From contig OY482862.1 in assembly GCA_960531495.1 (NCBI GenBank), positions 5,552,629-5,616,628 on the forward strand: a stretch of 64,000 nt of DNA, given 5' to 3'. Both the position numbers and the translations under genes were made by a program. This document shows, piece after piece, positions 14,615 through 27,460 of this stretch. This stretch comes from Zeus faber. Its lineage: Eukaryota; Chordata; Actinopteri; Zeiformes; Zeidae. The first letter of the stretch is position 1, and each line of letters opens with the position of its first letter. The notes below the pieces were generated by a model. The model was not told the DNA's origin. It saw nothing but the letters and a program-made list of their open reading frames with translations, and did no database searches.

Positions 14615-14814
14615 CGTATTAAATAAGAAAAGCACTGCTCGCTTTGAGGTGGTCATATTCAGATTGTCACTAAAGGCTTAAAAAAAATTACATTGTTTTT
14701 TTGTTAAATAAAAAAAAGTGAAGGGTGTCGTATTTGTCCTCCTGCCGGAAACACACAAGAAAGGTTTTGTGCAATAATGGAACTCAGTTTTAGCATTAAT
14801 CTTAGATAAGTTAT

Positions 14815-14952
14815 TAATAATACTAATAATACTAATATTACTACAACTACTACTACTACTACTACTAATAATAATAATAATAAAATTTATAATAACAATA
14901 ATAATAATAATAATAATAATAACGATAATAATAATAATAATAATAATAATAC
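14815..14952. repeat. (TAA)n/(TAC)n trinucleotide array
   Basis: AAT/ATA trinucleotides with a short ACTACT block. It is followed by three tandem near-copies of CATATAGCTG (14951-14982). Confidence 0.92.
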
Positions 14953-15394
14953 ATATAGCTACATATAGCTGCATATAGCTGCATATCTCTACAGTCCAGT
15001 TTAGTCGTGTTTGGTAGGTATTACAGTTTTCTGGGTTCTCTGAAGCGCGGCACGATTTTCCCAGTTTACATTGAACGCCGCATCGGCTCCCCCTGGTCGT
15101 CTCCTGGTTGCTCGTCTTGGGGATGAACCATTATGTGATCTACACAGTGCAACCCTCCTGTCTTTGAAACAACCGTCTGTTAGCCTGTAAACCAGAACTT
15201 CTCATTGTTCGAACTCACCGTGTTACCGTCGATACACAGACACCTACACACACACACGGTTTGTAAGCACGACAGAGCGATGTAGTCTACACTGCGTAGC
15301 TCTGTACGCATTTCATTGTTTTTTCTGTAATTCCTGCTCCGAATGCGGATCAATATGGATGAAGGTTGAACCATGACATTTCTGAGACGTGGAG

Positions 15395-15715
15395 GACAAT
15401 ATTTTATTTGTAAAGCACCTTTCATAAAAAATTTCAGCTCAAAGTACTTTAGAGACATTTATAATTAATAATTGACAGAGATTAATGATTTAAAGTAAAT
15501 GAAGAGTAAATCTGAGGAGAATTTTTTTTTTGTTAATAAAATAAATATTAAATTATAATATGAAATTTAAAAAAGCAACGGTGAGAAGAACACAATCATA
15601 TTAGTCAAATGCCAGAGTAAACATGTTTTCAGATAAATATGTCCACAGAGCCTGCTCCTCTGATAATTTGCGGGACGGTGTTTCACAACCACACATAATT
15701 AATCCCTGGAGGGAT
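15395..15715 (+). mobile_element. probable retroposon fragment
   Basis: TTTATTTGTAAAGCACCTTTCATA, read in two halves, resembles a dispersed fish repeat with the theme of overlapping 'stored copies below'. More plainly: the words GTAAAGCACC and CAAAGTACTTTA, then GTCCACAGAGCCTGCTCCTC and GGGACGGTGTTTC, recur as a set in fish repetitive DNA, and a similar GGGTGTTCCCTAGATTACGG segment lies at about 20250. Family not identified. Confidence 0.35.
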
Positions 15716-16066
15716 ATTCAGGCGTAAAAAAACCTGCCAGGTCGAGAAAGAGCTAACACATATGTACACATCTATCTGTACAACGTCAATGTACAGTAGC
15801 ACAATGCCAATTAATGATTAGTGAGCCCAAGTCCGTTGGCGGTATGGCAGTTTGGCTCCGTAAAGTATAGGTTGTCGTGCGTCGCATTCCGCCCCTGCCA
15901 GTTGAAGGGGTGAACTTTGACTCCGCTGTTTGGAAAAGTGTAATCTGGTTGTTCATCTGATTGCTGCCGTGTTAGACGGATAAATTGTCAGTGCCAGAGG
16001 ATAGACTGGTAGACAAAAGGCTATTAGGGCAGTGCTGACTCATATTTGCCATGCCGTCAGTCAAAG

Positions 16067-16106
<40 letters not shown>

Positions 16107-16132
16107 ACACACACACACACACACACACACTC
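16067..16132. repeat. (CA)n microsatellite
   Basis: CA array with one CAGA interruption. Confidence 0.95.
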
Positions 16133-16156
16133 AGGCAAACCCTCTGTCACTTTCCC

Positions 16157-16217
16157 TCTCTCTTTCGCTCTCTGTCACTCTCTCTCTCTCTCTCTCTCGC
16201 TCTCTCTCTCTCTCTGT
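16157..16217. repeat. (CT)n-rich tract
   Basis: CT dinucleotides with a few G interruptions, directly after the CA array. Confidence 0.9.
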
Positions 16218-16484
16218 AACACACTCAGTCAGGCAAATGAAAGCAGGGGACAGCCACACTGTCTTGTGTACACATACTCGCACACACGCACGCGCTTGCG
16301 GTGCAGACTGTGTGTTTGTGTGTGTGTGTCTGTGTGTTTGTGTAGGGGGAGAGAGATTGATGTGACCGGGTGAGGCGGGTGAGACGGGGTGGGTTGATGA
16401 CTGCGGGTGGCACAGACAATGGATGAGACCGGCGGCTTAGATGGACAGGCCTAGACTAATGACTGACTGCCAGACTCCGGATAA

Positions 16485-16485
<1 letters not shown>

Positions 16486-16530
<45 letters not shown>

Positions 16531-16564
16531 ACACACACACACAAACACACACGCACACACACGC
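16486..16564. repeat. (CA)n microsatellite
   Basis: CA array with CAGA, CAAA and ACGC variants. Confidence 0.95.
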
Positions 16565-16815
16565 TGGCACGCACATCCGCATCCTATGTCTAAACAAATG
16601 TACACATTCTTCACATGAAAGCAAACACGTAACACAGGAATGCAAATGGCCCCCCACCCACACACACACACATATATGTAGGTACACTCACACACACTAA
16701 TAAAGTATTTTGACACAAAAGATCCTTCACATGTGATCAGCACTTAAAAGATGCCGCCCGCCCCCCCCAATCTTATTTACCTTCTCTATGTGGCTGAATC
16801 TTCAGCTACGCACCA

Positions 16816-16882
<67 letters not shown>
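16816..16882. repeat. (CA)n microsatellite
   Basis: Pure CA array of about 32 units. Confidence 0.96.
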
Positions 16883-17576
16883 ATTCCGAGGAGCACACAG
16901 CAGCACTGCCTTTATTGGTTTTGAAAGACAATTTTTTTCTTCTTCTTCTTCTCCCGCACCTCAGCACTGTTTTTCAAACACAGAGCGCTCGCCGTTCCAC
17001 ATCGGAGTTTTTTTGGTCTGAATTCTGTTTTAACATTCTCTCTCATCCTCGACTGCTTTGAGTCTTACTCCCCATCCAGCAACCCCTCCCCCAACCACTC
17101 CAACCCCCCTCGCAAATCACCCAGCGCAATCTGCCTTCTACCCACGCCCTCTACGAGAAGATCCCTCTCTTTTCCCCGCGTCCGCCACGCAATTCGCAGA
17201 CAGCTTTTGGGGGTTTTGGATCTCTCTGTGGAAAGGTTCTTTTCACGCTGTGCGATGTCGCAACGTTTGCCGGGCTTGTTGATAAGTCCCACAGCAAAGC
17301 TGTCCATGGGCGCGAGTTTGGCGTGCCGTCGCTCCCGTTGGCCCCGGAAGGAAAATATGGTGGATACATCAATAAACAAAGAACGCAAAACTATGCGTCT
17401 CGTGTAATGAGGATCGGTTCGCTAAACAAATAAATACGGAGAGCAAGCTGTCGTCCTCAAAATGAAATGGAGGGAGGGAGATGACGACAAAAGCAACCCA
17501 GGCTCGATTCCCTTTCAATTAGTCGCCCGTCACTCAGACACTTCCTCACCGAGGCCTGTTGGAACTAGCTCAAGTC

Positions 17577-17692
<116 letters not shown>

Positions 17693-17854
17693 CAGTATCT
17701 ATAGTGTATATGGGAATATTGTCTGTCATCAAATGTGTGGTAAAAACTTGATGGCCATTAACATCTCTTACCGGTTTTCAGTTAATTTTACAGTTCTACT
17801 TCCATGTATCTATGTCCCTATTTTTTCTTTCTGACAAAGATCAATTTGATAAGA

Positions 17855-18245
17855 TAAGACTGTGGCAGTTCCGCCTGCCACACGGCACCCGAGTGGCATT
17901 TTCAGGGCCATCCAGCACAGAGACACAGACAATGGAGTAGAAACACACCAGTTGATTGTAGCAAGTGGGCTAGGTGGAACAAGCCCCGGAGCAGATGTAA
18001 TACATGTCATGACAAGGGCTCTTCTCCTGTGTGTGTGGGGAGATAGGGGTTTTACCTGTTGCTCGCTAGACCAATCAACGAGTACCAGGAATACAGCCAA
18101 CACTGATCCTGGGCTCACTCACCAAGACCCAAGACAAGTATGGCTGCTCAAACCACACCATCTCCACACCAGAAAGACTTTATTAAATCAGGGAAATCAA
18201 TAGCACGTTGTCTGGTGGTCTCCGGTGATTCAGACCACAACTAAA
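17855..18245. other. unclassified, possibly dispersed repeat
   Basis: GC-balanced block between simple repeats. It contains CAGTTCCGCCTGCCACACGG near the left and TTTATTAAATCAGG near the right. It could be an old LTR or DNA-element relic, but no diagnostic ends were seen. Confidence 0.2.
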
Positions 18246-20689
18246 GTACTGTAAACTCACTTAAAATTATAAACAAACTTAACTTAACTACACTTAACTA
18301 GCTCGCCAAATTCGGAACAAAAACACGAAAAAAACACCAATCAGTGTATTGATTTTGAGTAAATAATATAGTAATATGGTTATATTAATATAGTATATTA
18401 TATGTTTGTTTCGTTAAGTTTAGAGTTTCGATGAACCATTTGGGACTGATTTGGATCTTTAATGGAAAATGATTCATGTGTCTCCCGAACGAGCGTCATT
18501 CTCTTGGGGTTTGGTTGAATGAATGATTCTAAATTAAATTAAATATTAGTTAACAGCAAAACGTTTTGTATTTGTACATCGTGTCTGTCTTTGAGGGTGA
18601 CGATAAGCTTCGGTCCAACTTTGTTCCACACACTTCACAGCTAAGGAAGAGATTGGGTCAAATGTGCCCTAAAAGACGGGGAAACTGTGTTGCCATGGCT
18701 ACCGTAATCACTGGTGGACAGAGTAGACAACTCCATGACTTGAGTAAAAATATCCCTGGTCGAGCTTTAGCTCAGCTGCAAGGAAGCATTTCTCATTCCA
18801 ATCCCTAGTATTTGGAAGTAAGTATGGGAATACTACTATACCTACATTTTCTTATGGCTGAGCTCTTGGTAGTTGCACCTTGTCTAAACATGCTTTCTAA
18901 ACTGTGCTCTGGTGGTTCCGTAAACTTGTCTTTTGCTGTTGCCATAACAACCGTGGCCAACGCAGGTGGAGTCAAGCGACTGAATTATGACGGCATAGAA
19001 GCGGTGATGATGGTGTGAGAGAAAAATGCTTACGATCATTTATTTTGAAGACAGAGAGGGAGGGTTTTTTTAAAACATTGTCTCTGTTTTCCCAGGAACC
19101 CCCCAACTTTATGTAAAGAGAATGTCAAGTTCTTTCTCTCAATGTCAATTCTAACATGGAAGAACCAGATCACATTTGGCGCTGTTTACCTTGTAAGGAG
19201 ATGAAGAATAACCCCAGGGGAGCCTGGAGGTGCATTGTAAGGGACTGTAATCCGCGTCTGCCAGGTCATTTACACGTTCCTGTGAATTGACTGTTTGAGG
19301 TTGGCATCCAGGGAGACAGTTGAGGGACACAGACTTGTAAATGACTTCTGACCCAAGCCACACCCTCTGTTGTTGTATAAAGCCCTCTTCATCAGAAATA
19401 AGATTAGACTGATCAGAACACTGCTTTGGAGCACTACTGAATCTTTCTCTTTATTCTGCAGAATAAGTCATCTTGAATATTCTCGGTTTTTGTTTTCTTG
19501 TGGCGGGCAGATGAACCTCACCGATCACTGCAGAAGAATTTCTTCCACAATGGCCACTCCCTCAAGACATTTGGGAGTGAACCCTGACCCCCTAACCCTT
19601 GAATTTCAAAGTAACAACGGGAGTCCAGAGGAGGATATGTGTCATTCAAATTCACCACAATGGCCAAAAATAAACATGCTGTACTAAAGTACAGATCCTT
19701 GGGAAAAAGAGATTAGGGAGTGAACCTATCTACCTTAAATGTAATGTATTTTTGTCTTGTAGTTCACTATTCACTATTCATTCCCTATCTCCCCACCGAC
19801 ATCCGTCGTTGTCCTTCAACCGGTCAATGAGCTTTTACAGCGGCTCCTCTCCAGGCCACAGAAGGACTCACAATAAATAATAAGCTTTCTGAAACAGTTG
19901 ACAATGTGCTTTACATGGCATTCAGCATGAATAAAAACATACAGTTAACGTTTGTGAGTGCACATTTAAGGCATTGATAATTCATTCACAGGTTTAAAAA
20001 AAAAGGGATTTAAGTGAAGCAATGGTAATTATCTAGTCAAGGACACCACGTCATTGATTTAGAATTTTAGTCAGTCCAATAACACATCAATATTGATATG
20101 TGTATAGTTATGTTTGGCTCCGCTCCATTGGCCGCTCCCACCTGATTGGACGAGCACTTTTCTTATAGAAAACAAGGAGGCACCTTTGACAGTGCATCTG
20201 TAAAACAGCTTTGAACGGCAAAACGTATTTTGCCAGTCAGATATCCTTAGGTAGGGTGTTCCCTAGATTACGGGCTCTGACAGAAAAGGCCCCCAGACTG
20301 CTTTGAAAAACCCATCCGAGCGTCCTAAAAGTAGCCACAATTGCCGCTATTAAGTATTTTTATTCCTGATTTCGCCACTGCTCGTTCTAGTGGGAGCCGT
20401 TTCAGTTTAGATCAAGTACGCCGTACGTACTGGCCAGGGCCATCTGTTGTGTTGTTTGTTTGTTTGTGATTCCCCTGACACATGGAGTGTGTGTGTGTGT
20501 GCGCGTGTGTGTGGTTGTGGTCACGTAATGTCTCCCCGGCTCATTGCATGTTTATATGACCACTCCATGAACTTATGTTCTGTCTTTTTATCTTTTCTTT
20601 TTTTCCTTGTTGCCTTATACTGAGCACAGCTAACACCGTGTATTATCCTCAATACTCGCCAATGTTGACACCACACTGACCAAGAAATT

Positions 20690-20721
20690 AATTAATTAAT
20701 TAATTAATTAATTTCATATTT
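20690..20721. repeat. (TTAA)n tetranucleotide array
   Basis: About seven TTAA/AATT units. Confidence 0.92.
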
Positions 20722-21179
20722 ATTACATTATTATATTTCAACAAGGTTGCATAGTAGTGACTCTAGTCTTAGGATTGTTGTGGTGGTTAGGGGACAGGGG
20801 GTCGTCCCGGGATCATCCCCCAGACCTTTTAAATTGTTAAGTGCACATTATGAAAAGTTCTACGCTCTTCATAATTGAAGGTGCATTTTTGGATAAATTG
20901 AGGCAAAAGAATTAGACTTTAAATATGGCCGCTCAGCGTTGATCGATGATTCACAATTCACCTGACTCCTACTAAAGGAGGCTCTGTCGCTGTCTATTAC
21001 GCTGTCTCTCAGAAACCTAAAGAGGGCTTCCGTAACTTTTGTACCCATAGGTTCTTCCCAGTCGAATTTCCCCCCAAAAGCCCATATGAAACTCTGAGAC
21101 AAATGAGAAGGAACATAATATAATAATGTAATATAATTATATAAAAATAACAGAACAAAACATAATATCTGGGGGCACC

Positions 21180-21443
21180 CAACTCTCAAATAGGGGTACT
21201 CATACCCCTCGGGAGAGTGCTCTTAACTCTTAACTTTTAACTCCAAAAGTTAAAATAAATGTATGAAAAAATATTGGTTATATATAATGTTGAAAAAAAA
21301 CACATAAGGACACACATAGAGTACATCATTTTTGTAAATGTTCTTTTTTTTTCTCCCAATCCCAGTGAAGGAGGTACTCAGCTGCAGAATGATCTTAGAG
21401 GGGCAACACTACTGAAAAAAGTTTGAGAACCACTGGCCTATAC
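21180..21443. mobile_element. hAT-like MITE, copy 2
   Basis: Left AACTCTCAAATAGGGGTACT and right AAAGTTTGAGAACCACTG are inverted-repeat-like and match the ends of the copy at 9450-9672 (CTCAAA..GGTAC and GTTTGAGAACC). No coding capacity. Confidence 0.5.
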
Positions 21444-21710
21444 AGACTATGCCCAGAGCCAACCCTGAGACGACTGATAAGCACATACGTAGACGCCCAT
21501 GGGCACCCAAACATAACCATACACACTTATACACAAACCAATGCTCCAATGGCATCACTCAATGGACGCACACACATGTAATATCCAAAGAGATAAACAC
21601 CTATTGGAAGAGGAGTCTCTTGCATACTATAGATCTTGGCGTGCATGTACACACACACAATTATGATGGACACGTGCTATATCACACCAAACATGGACAC
21701 ACTCGTTCAA

Positions 21711-21737
21711 ACACACACACACACACACACGCACGCA

Positions 21738-21784
<47 letters not shown>
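21711..21784. repeat. (CA)n with internal (GCAC)n
   Basis: CA units flank a GCAC/ACGC tetranucleotide block at 21730-21758. Confidence 0.95.
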
Positions 21785-21786
<2 letters not shown>

Positions 21787-21959
21787 CAGCTCAACGACTT
21801 ATTCTAAAACAGAGATCCCTGCAATACTGATAGCAGCTTTCGGCATCCAGCCACACACACAGTGCTTTCTGAAATCTACCTCTATGGGCGCTGAGTCAGG
21901 CACATTTTGTGCCTGTGTAGACACAATGCTGTCCTGTACTCACACACACACTATGGCAA

Positions 21960-21974
21960 CCGCACGCACACATA

Positions 21975-22025
<51 letters not shown>

Positions 22026-22028
22026 ACA
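21960..22028. repeat. (CA)n microsatellite
   Basis: CA array with CATA interruptions at the start. Confidence 0.95.
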
Positions 22029-22955
22029 CGACTGCTTGGAGCGTAGACAGGTATGTATTATTTACTGGGACCAGAGGAGACAAGGCAAACTCACACTGAG
22101 TAAACACTGTCTGGAAAGGAAGCCGTAGTTATATAGAAGTGGTGGAGGGGGACAGGAAAAAGTGAGGGAACAGAAGTGAAATAGGGGGAAAGAAAAAGGT
22201 GGGCGAGTCAAACTAACCAGAGAGAGAGGGAGGGAGAGAGAGGAAATGCTGCTTCCCTTGACGCAGGTTCCCTTTCATGGACAGATTGAAGGATTGTGAG
22301 CAGATCATAGTTCATGCTTCTGTTTGTTTTTTAAACCTTGGTTTCCTCTGAGCCACCCAGGTGAAATGCTATTGTGTTGTCCGTGGACGGTTGGCCCCCA
22401 GAGGCCTCAGTGGTGTCACCAAAGACTCACGGATACGCCAACGCACTCATGTGATTACGTGAGATGATTTGTAGATGTTCGTGTTCCTCCGGGATTCGTT
22501 TTAGATTATTTAGAGATTATTCGGATCCGAAGCGACTGGAACACGCTTCTACGAAGAGGCGCGAAGACTGTACCTTGCAGAGGCCTTGACGTATACAGCC
22601 CCCAAAATCGGTTCCAAACTACGCGTTTGTGTGTATCTGCGGCCCGGTCGGTTGAGCTGGGAATGGATATCTCGTGGCGTTGGGGTTGGACCGACAACCC
22701 GACTAAAACGAAAAAGGATCAAACTGGGTTTAGGTTAAATGCCACGGTGCCCTCTAGTGGACATTTAAACGCAACATATCAATGTCGAGGTTTTAGTAGG
22801 AACCAACTCGGATCACGGGAGTGGACGATCCATCCCATATAAAAAGAAATCGACCTGAATCATACGTGATCACATTTATGATTTTTGTTTTCATCAACTA
22901 TATTTCCGTGTGTGTGTGTGCGCGGTGGGAGCTGTTAAATACATACCGCATGTCT

Positions 22956-22960
<5 letters not shown>

Positions 22961-23043
<83 letters not shown>
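22961..23043. repeat. (CA)n microsatellite
   Basis: Pure CA array of about 40 units. Confidence 0.97.
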
Positions 23044-23049
<6 letters not shown>

Positions 23050-23704
23050 AACTGGCGTTCCAATTGAGACCTGTTAGATTGCTGAGACTCTCGCTTTTGC
23101 AACAGATCAATCATAGATCACAGCTAATGTCTCTCATTACGGCAGCCGGTTATCGCTCGGCCATCATCCCGCTAATTAAGACCAGCAACATTATTATCAT
23201 TTCTACATTACAGTTCATTACTCGGGACTTGCGGGCTCGTGGGCATGCGTGTCGCGCGGTAAGGGGGACGGCGCACGGACTAAGTGGCCGTGTTATTCCG
23301 ATTGAACAAGCGGCGAGATCAGCTTCCGTCTCCTGCGCCTCTTCACCCGTCCTCCGGCCGGCCCCCGATCGAAGCCCTCTCCGGCGCTGACAAGGCGGCG
23401 CAGTCGCAAGACGCTGCGAGACGCCGCCCGACCAAATTGAGCGATAAATTGGCCGTCTCGCCAACTCCCCCCGCCCCGCCGCCGTCGCCGCCAATTAACG
23501 GGCGCCGAGGAATGCCTGCCGAGCGGAGGCTGGGGCGAGGCGAGGGAGGGAGGGAGGGGTCGTAGCGGGAGGAAGGAAATCGCCAAGTCGTGAGTGACAG
23601 GAGGCAAGAGAGCGGATCCGCGGATGAGCCGAGTTTTATTTGCTCTCCAAGCGAATGTTAGATGCTGCGCCCGTCCCATAATGTGGTTTTAATGGAGTGT
23701 CCAG

Positions 23705-23890
23705 ATTAGCGGTTTGCCTTTTTAGAGGAAGGCCAAAGAGAAGGTTTATGGATGTGGTGAGGGAGGACATGCAGGAGGTCGGTGTAAGGGAGGAAGATGC
23801 GCAGAACAGAAGGTATTGGAGGCGGATGATCCACTGTGGCGACCCCTAACGAGAGCAGCCGAGACGAGAGGAAGAAGCGGTTTTCCTTTT
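23705..23890 (+). mobile_element. 3' end of a 5'-truncated LINE
   Basis: One open frame (about 23727-23846, stop TAA 23847-23849) reads GRPKRRFMDVVREDMQEVGV and then EEDAQNRRYWRRMI with CGDP at the end. This is the C-terminal tail typical of fish LINE reverse transcriptase ORFs (GRP..W/F..VVREDM...WRRMI). A short 3' UTR with GACCCCTAACGAGAGCAGCC follows. Only the tail is present, so the insertion is dead on arrival. The clade is not certain. Confidence 0.7.
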
Positions 23891-24120
23891 TATGATTTTC
23901 GCTCATGCTAGTTGAAATGATGCTGGCGGGTTACCTTTCAAAAATAAAGATCTGGAGGCCGATGAGTCGAGAGGCACTGTACCTGCTTAAAACTTGAGTG
24001 TTGTTGAGTACTATTAAACCCCTTTCCCACTGCACCATGAAAACCCTCTAACACCCGCTCACGACCAGCATTAATCATCAGTGGGAAAGGGAAAAACCCG
24101 GGTTTGCGTCCCGGGACAAA

Positions 24121-24215
24121 TGAACCCGCCATGCGACGCCTCCATTGGTGTAGGAATAAGTTGTTTTAAGTTGTGTTAAGATCAGTCGCTTTGGACAAAA
24201 GCGTCTATGCTGTAT
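24121..24215 (+). mobile_element. SINE tail fragment
   Basis: CGCCTCCATTGGTGTAGGAA matches the tail of the SINE at 1080. It then runs into GTCGCTTTGGACAAAAGCGT, the common 3' end of fish SINE/LINE families. Confidence 0.55.
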
Positions 24216-25048
24216 GTTATGTATGAAGTACATCTGTTCCATTTCAATTTCAGCAGTCTGTCAGGTTTCTTCTGCACCGTTGACCAGCATGTTGTTCATC
24301 CAGCATGTCATGTAATGTGCGTAGATCTATGGATGAAGGGTTGGAGTTTGCCTTTCTTTGTAGTCTGGTAGCCAAGAAGCCTGGAAAGAGAGAACGGTGC
24401 TTATAGCTCGATGCGGCTATTGTGCTCTTTATTTTTAATCAATGCAGTCATGCATTAACTTTACCCAAATGTTTGGCCCTTTCAGCGAATTCATGTTTCG
24501 GTGCTGTTATTCGACTATTCAAAAGTGTGTGTAAAAATAATAACTGCTGACAACACTTTTGAGTAACACCTAACAGGTCTTAGGGATAAGTATGAATGAC
24601 CTTACATGGGAAAAATTGCAGTAACTGGTTTTTCTACAAGCATTAATGAATGGCAGATTAGATGGAGGGAGACTGGGATGGTGCAGTAGAGAGAATAAAG
24701 CACTTACTATAAAAGTATGACTCACAGCGTAATAAAGGTAAATGAAGAAGAGGAGAGAAGCCAAGTGGAGGATGGTGAAAGGAAGGCATGTTGGAGAAAA
24801 GACAAGATTGGAAAGGAGCGGAGAAGAAAAAAAGAACAAGAGAAACCTCTTAACTGCATTTTCCCCTTGGCTCCTGAAACCACAGTTGATGGAATAGTGA
24901 AATGACTTTTCTCCTTGAGAGCAGTCAAATGTGTTTGCTTCTTTGCTTGTTTATTTTTTCATTACCAAACCGGTTGGTCTCTCTCTTTTTTCCTTTCTCC
25001 TTTTTTTGTCTTTCCGTCTCCCGTTTGACTAAGATTAATCTTAATAGT

Positions 25049-25056
25049 GTGTATGT

Positions 25057-25105
<49 letters not shown>
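25049..25105. repeat. (TG)n microsatellite
   Basis: TG array with two TATG units at the start. Confidence 0.95.
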
Positions 25106-25106
<1 letters not shown>

Positions 25107-25632
25107 TGGGTTTCATGTATTTTCATTGAGTTGGGTTTCATATAATTTCTCTACAATTCAGGAAGATTCCTCGGAAGGTTAATTAAATTTTACACTGCAG
25201 ACATACAGTATATTATATTATACCTTACAAGGTGCCCATGATAGCACATGGCATCAACTTCCTCATAGCCGAGATCCCTTTTCACGCACTTCCTTTTAAA
25301 AAAACCCAGGAGACATGGTCGCACCGCCCACCAAACGTCCACGACTCCACTGCCACCGAATGACTTGCTATCGCGTCTGCACGAGTGGCAGCTTATTCAC
25401 CGTTTTTCCCCATTTAGTGTGCACAGATGAATTAACACGTTGGCACTAATCTGTCGACGTTTTCCTGAGGAATGCTCGGTGCAAATTCATTAAGGCATCG
25501 AAAAACAAAATAAAATCTCAGCCATGTTTATTTGCGAGCAAATTAGAAGTGAATTTAGTTCAGTTCTGAAATGACTTTCAAACTGCAATTTGAGCATTAA
25601 ACCCTGGAGAGATAATTAGATAAGTGGATATA

Positions 25633-25633
<1 letters not shown>

Positions 25634-25680
<47 letters not shown>
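25634..25680. repeat. (AAT)n trinucleotide array
   Basis: About 15 AAT units in an AT-rich stretch that extends to about 25800. Confidence 0.95.
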
Positions 25681-26545
25681 CATTATTAAAGTTAGTTTTA
25701 AATACAAAGTGCTAAAAATAATAAAAATAAAAAAGACAGCAAAATATTTAATATAATAAAAAAAATTGATAATTAAAAATGTAATCCATAAAAAACCCAT
25801 TCAAAATAGACTGAAAAAACAATACAATGAATCAATAAAACAACAAGTTAAGGAACAGAAGGAGGGTGGAGAAATGGACTACTCATCAGCAAGTTCAAAT
25901 AAAGTTTTCATTGATTCAATTGCTCTCCGGTTTTCCATGGTTGAGTCCATAGATAACGGACGGTTCTCCACTAATTGGACGTGTATTAGGAAGATGTACA
26001 CAATATATAAAGAGGTAGAGAGTGTGGTGTACCTGAAAAAGAGAGCGAGAGAGGGGGCGGGAGCGAGAGGGAGACGAAGAGGTCATCCGTGCCAAGTACA
26101 TTACCGTGCCCATCTGGTGCCCCCTCCCCCCACCTCACCCTCCACGTCGCCCTTCCAGGACAAGGTCGTGTCGGTGGCGTATGCTATGGATCAGCCAGCC
26201 GATCCCAGCAGGGCCTGTTGGTGGCAGGGCGGCATGGCTGCATGTTGCCAGGGCTGCATGACGTTGTGGAACAGCAGGGGCGCATGGACAAGCCTGGCAT
26301 AGGCCCGGCAGGCTGATCTGGGTCACACGTGCACGCAGAACACTCTCTCATTCTCCATTTAACGTTTACACCTTTACTTCTCTCTCTCTATCTTTCCCCC
26401 TTGGGTTGTGTTCCCTCCCGCCCACTTGACTTTTGATGCTTTTGTCTTGCGTTTGAGGTCACTGTCCACGGTGCCTTTCTGCATGAGTGTGCGTCTGTGA
26501 TTCTGTGTACTTGCAAATGCCTGACAGGTGCTCATTTGTGTACCT

Positions 26546-26612
26546 GTGTGTGTGCGTGCGTGCGTGCGTGCGTGCGTGTGTGTGTGCATGTGTGTGTGCA
26601 TGTGTGTGTCAG
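26546..26612. repeat. (TGCG)n/(TG)n compound repeat
   Basis: Five or six GTGC units followed by TG with CATG interruptions. Confidence 0.92.
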
Positions 26613-26752
26613 CGCACTGTGCAGCAGGTATTGGCAGCGCTTGCAGGCGTGCGGCCAGTCTCTATGTGGGTCAGTCACAATCAAGTGGGTGGCACTGCCA
26701 TGACCTCATATCTGAGCGAGAGAGATAGAGATGAGACAAATTAGAGGAGGGC

Positions 26753-26761
26753 AAACACACA

Positions 26762-26820
<59 letters not shown>
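26753..26820. repeat. (CA)n microsatellite
   Basis: CA array of about 32 units. Confidence 0.96.
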
Positions 26821-26821
<1 letters not shown>

Positions 26822-26997
26822 AAGAGATGGAGACAATCTGGCAGCAAAGCAGGTAGACAGCCACCACCTCTCAGTGGGAATATTGTTAGTGGCTCTGCCA
26901 AAAAAAAGGGTGTGTACGTGTGCAGAGATAAGCATCTGTAATTGTACACTTTTACATAAAAAGAAATTTGACTCAGTAGGGTGGTGCATGTACATCT

Positions 26998-27030
26998 ATA
27001 TATATATATATATACAGTATATATATATAG
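26998..27030. repeat. (TA)n microsatellite
   Basis: TA run broken by one TACAG. Confidence 0.9.
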
Positions 27031-27050
27031 ACAAGCTTTTCCCTTAGACC

Positions 27051-27460
27051 AGTGGTTCTAAACCACACCCCCCCCACACACACACACACGCATAACCTTA
27101 CCAAAAGAAAATTCATATCAGGCCAAAGTTAGGGAAACTGCACCTTTACACATACATCTCCACATGATTTTAAATATCATTAGAGTGTTTTCATTTCATT
27201 CATTTAATAAAGTGTACTTACTGAAAGGATCGGGTATGTTAAGATTTTCATAGCGACCCCCTGAGCGCCTGCCTCAGACCAGCACTTTTCAACCACTGTG
27301 TCGCTGCACATCAGTGCCGTGAGAGCTCGCCAGGTGACTGACTTGAACTCAATTCACAGTGATCCGTTTGAATTTGCGACGGACTCCTGAGTCCTTTAAA
27401 AGAGTTGTTCACGTATTTCTGACGGGTTTTTTTTAGGGGGGAACGGGACGCGTGGCGTGC
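27051..27460. mobile_element. hAT-like MITE relics
   Basis: CAGTGGTTCTAAACCACACC at 27051 and CAGCACTTTTCAACCACTGT at about 27281, followed by GTGCCGTGAGAGCTCGCCAG, resemble left ends of widespread vertebrate hAT MITEs. Two elements may lie in tandem or nested. Right ends are unclear. Confidence 0.4.

Noticed and set aside
21449-22099. 216-codon open frame rich in His and Thr
   Set aside because: Reads through two (CA)n arrays; repeat-encoded with no domain.
22821-23390. 189-codon open frame over a CA array
   Set aside because: Same reason: HTHT repeat translation joined to random flanks.
26089-26316. GC-rich open frames resembling an exon
   Set aside because: Several overlapping frames on both strands are equally open. 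There is no domain, and the sequence lies between hinge and catalytic-loop exons that already join perfectly.
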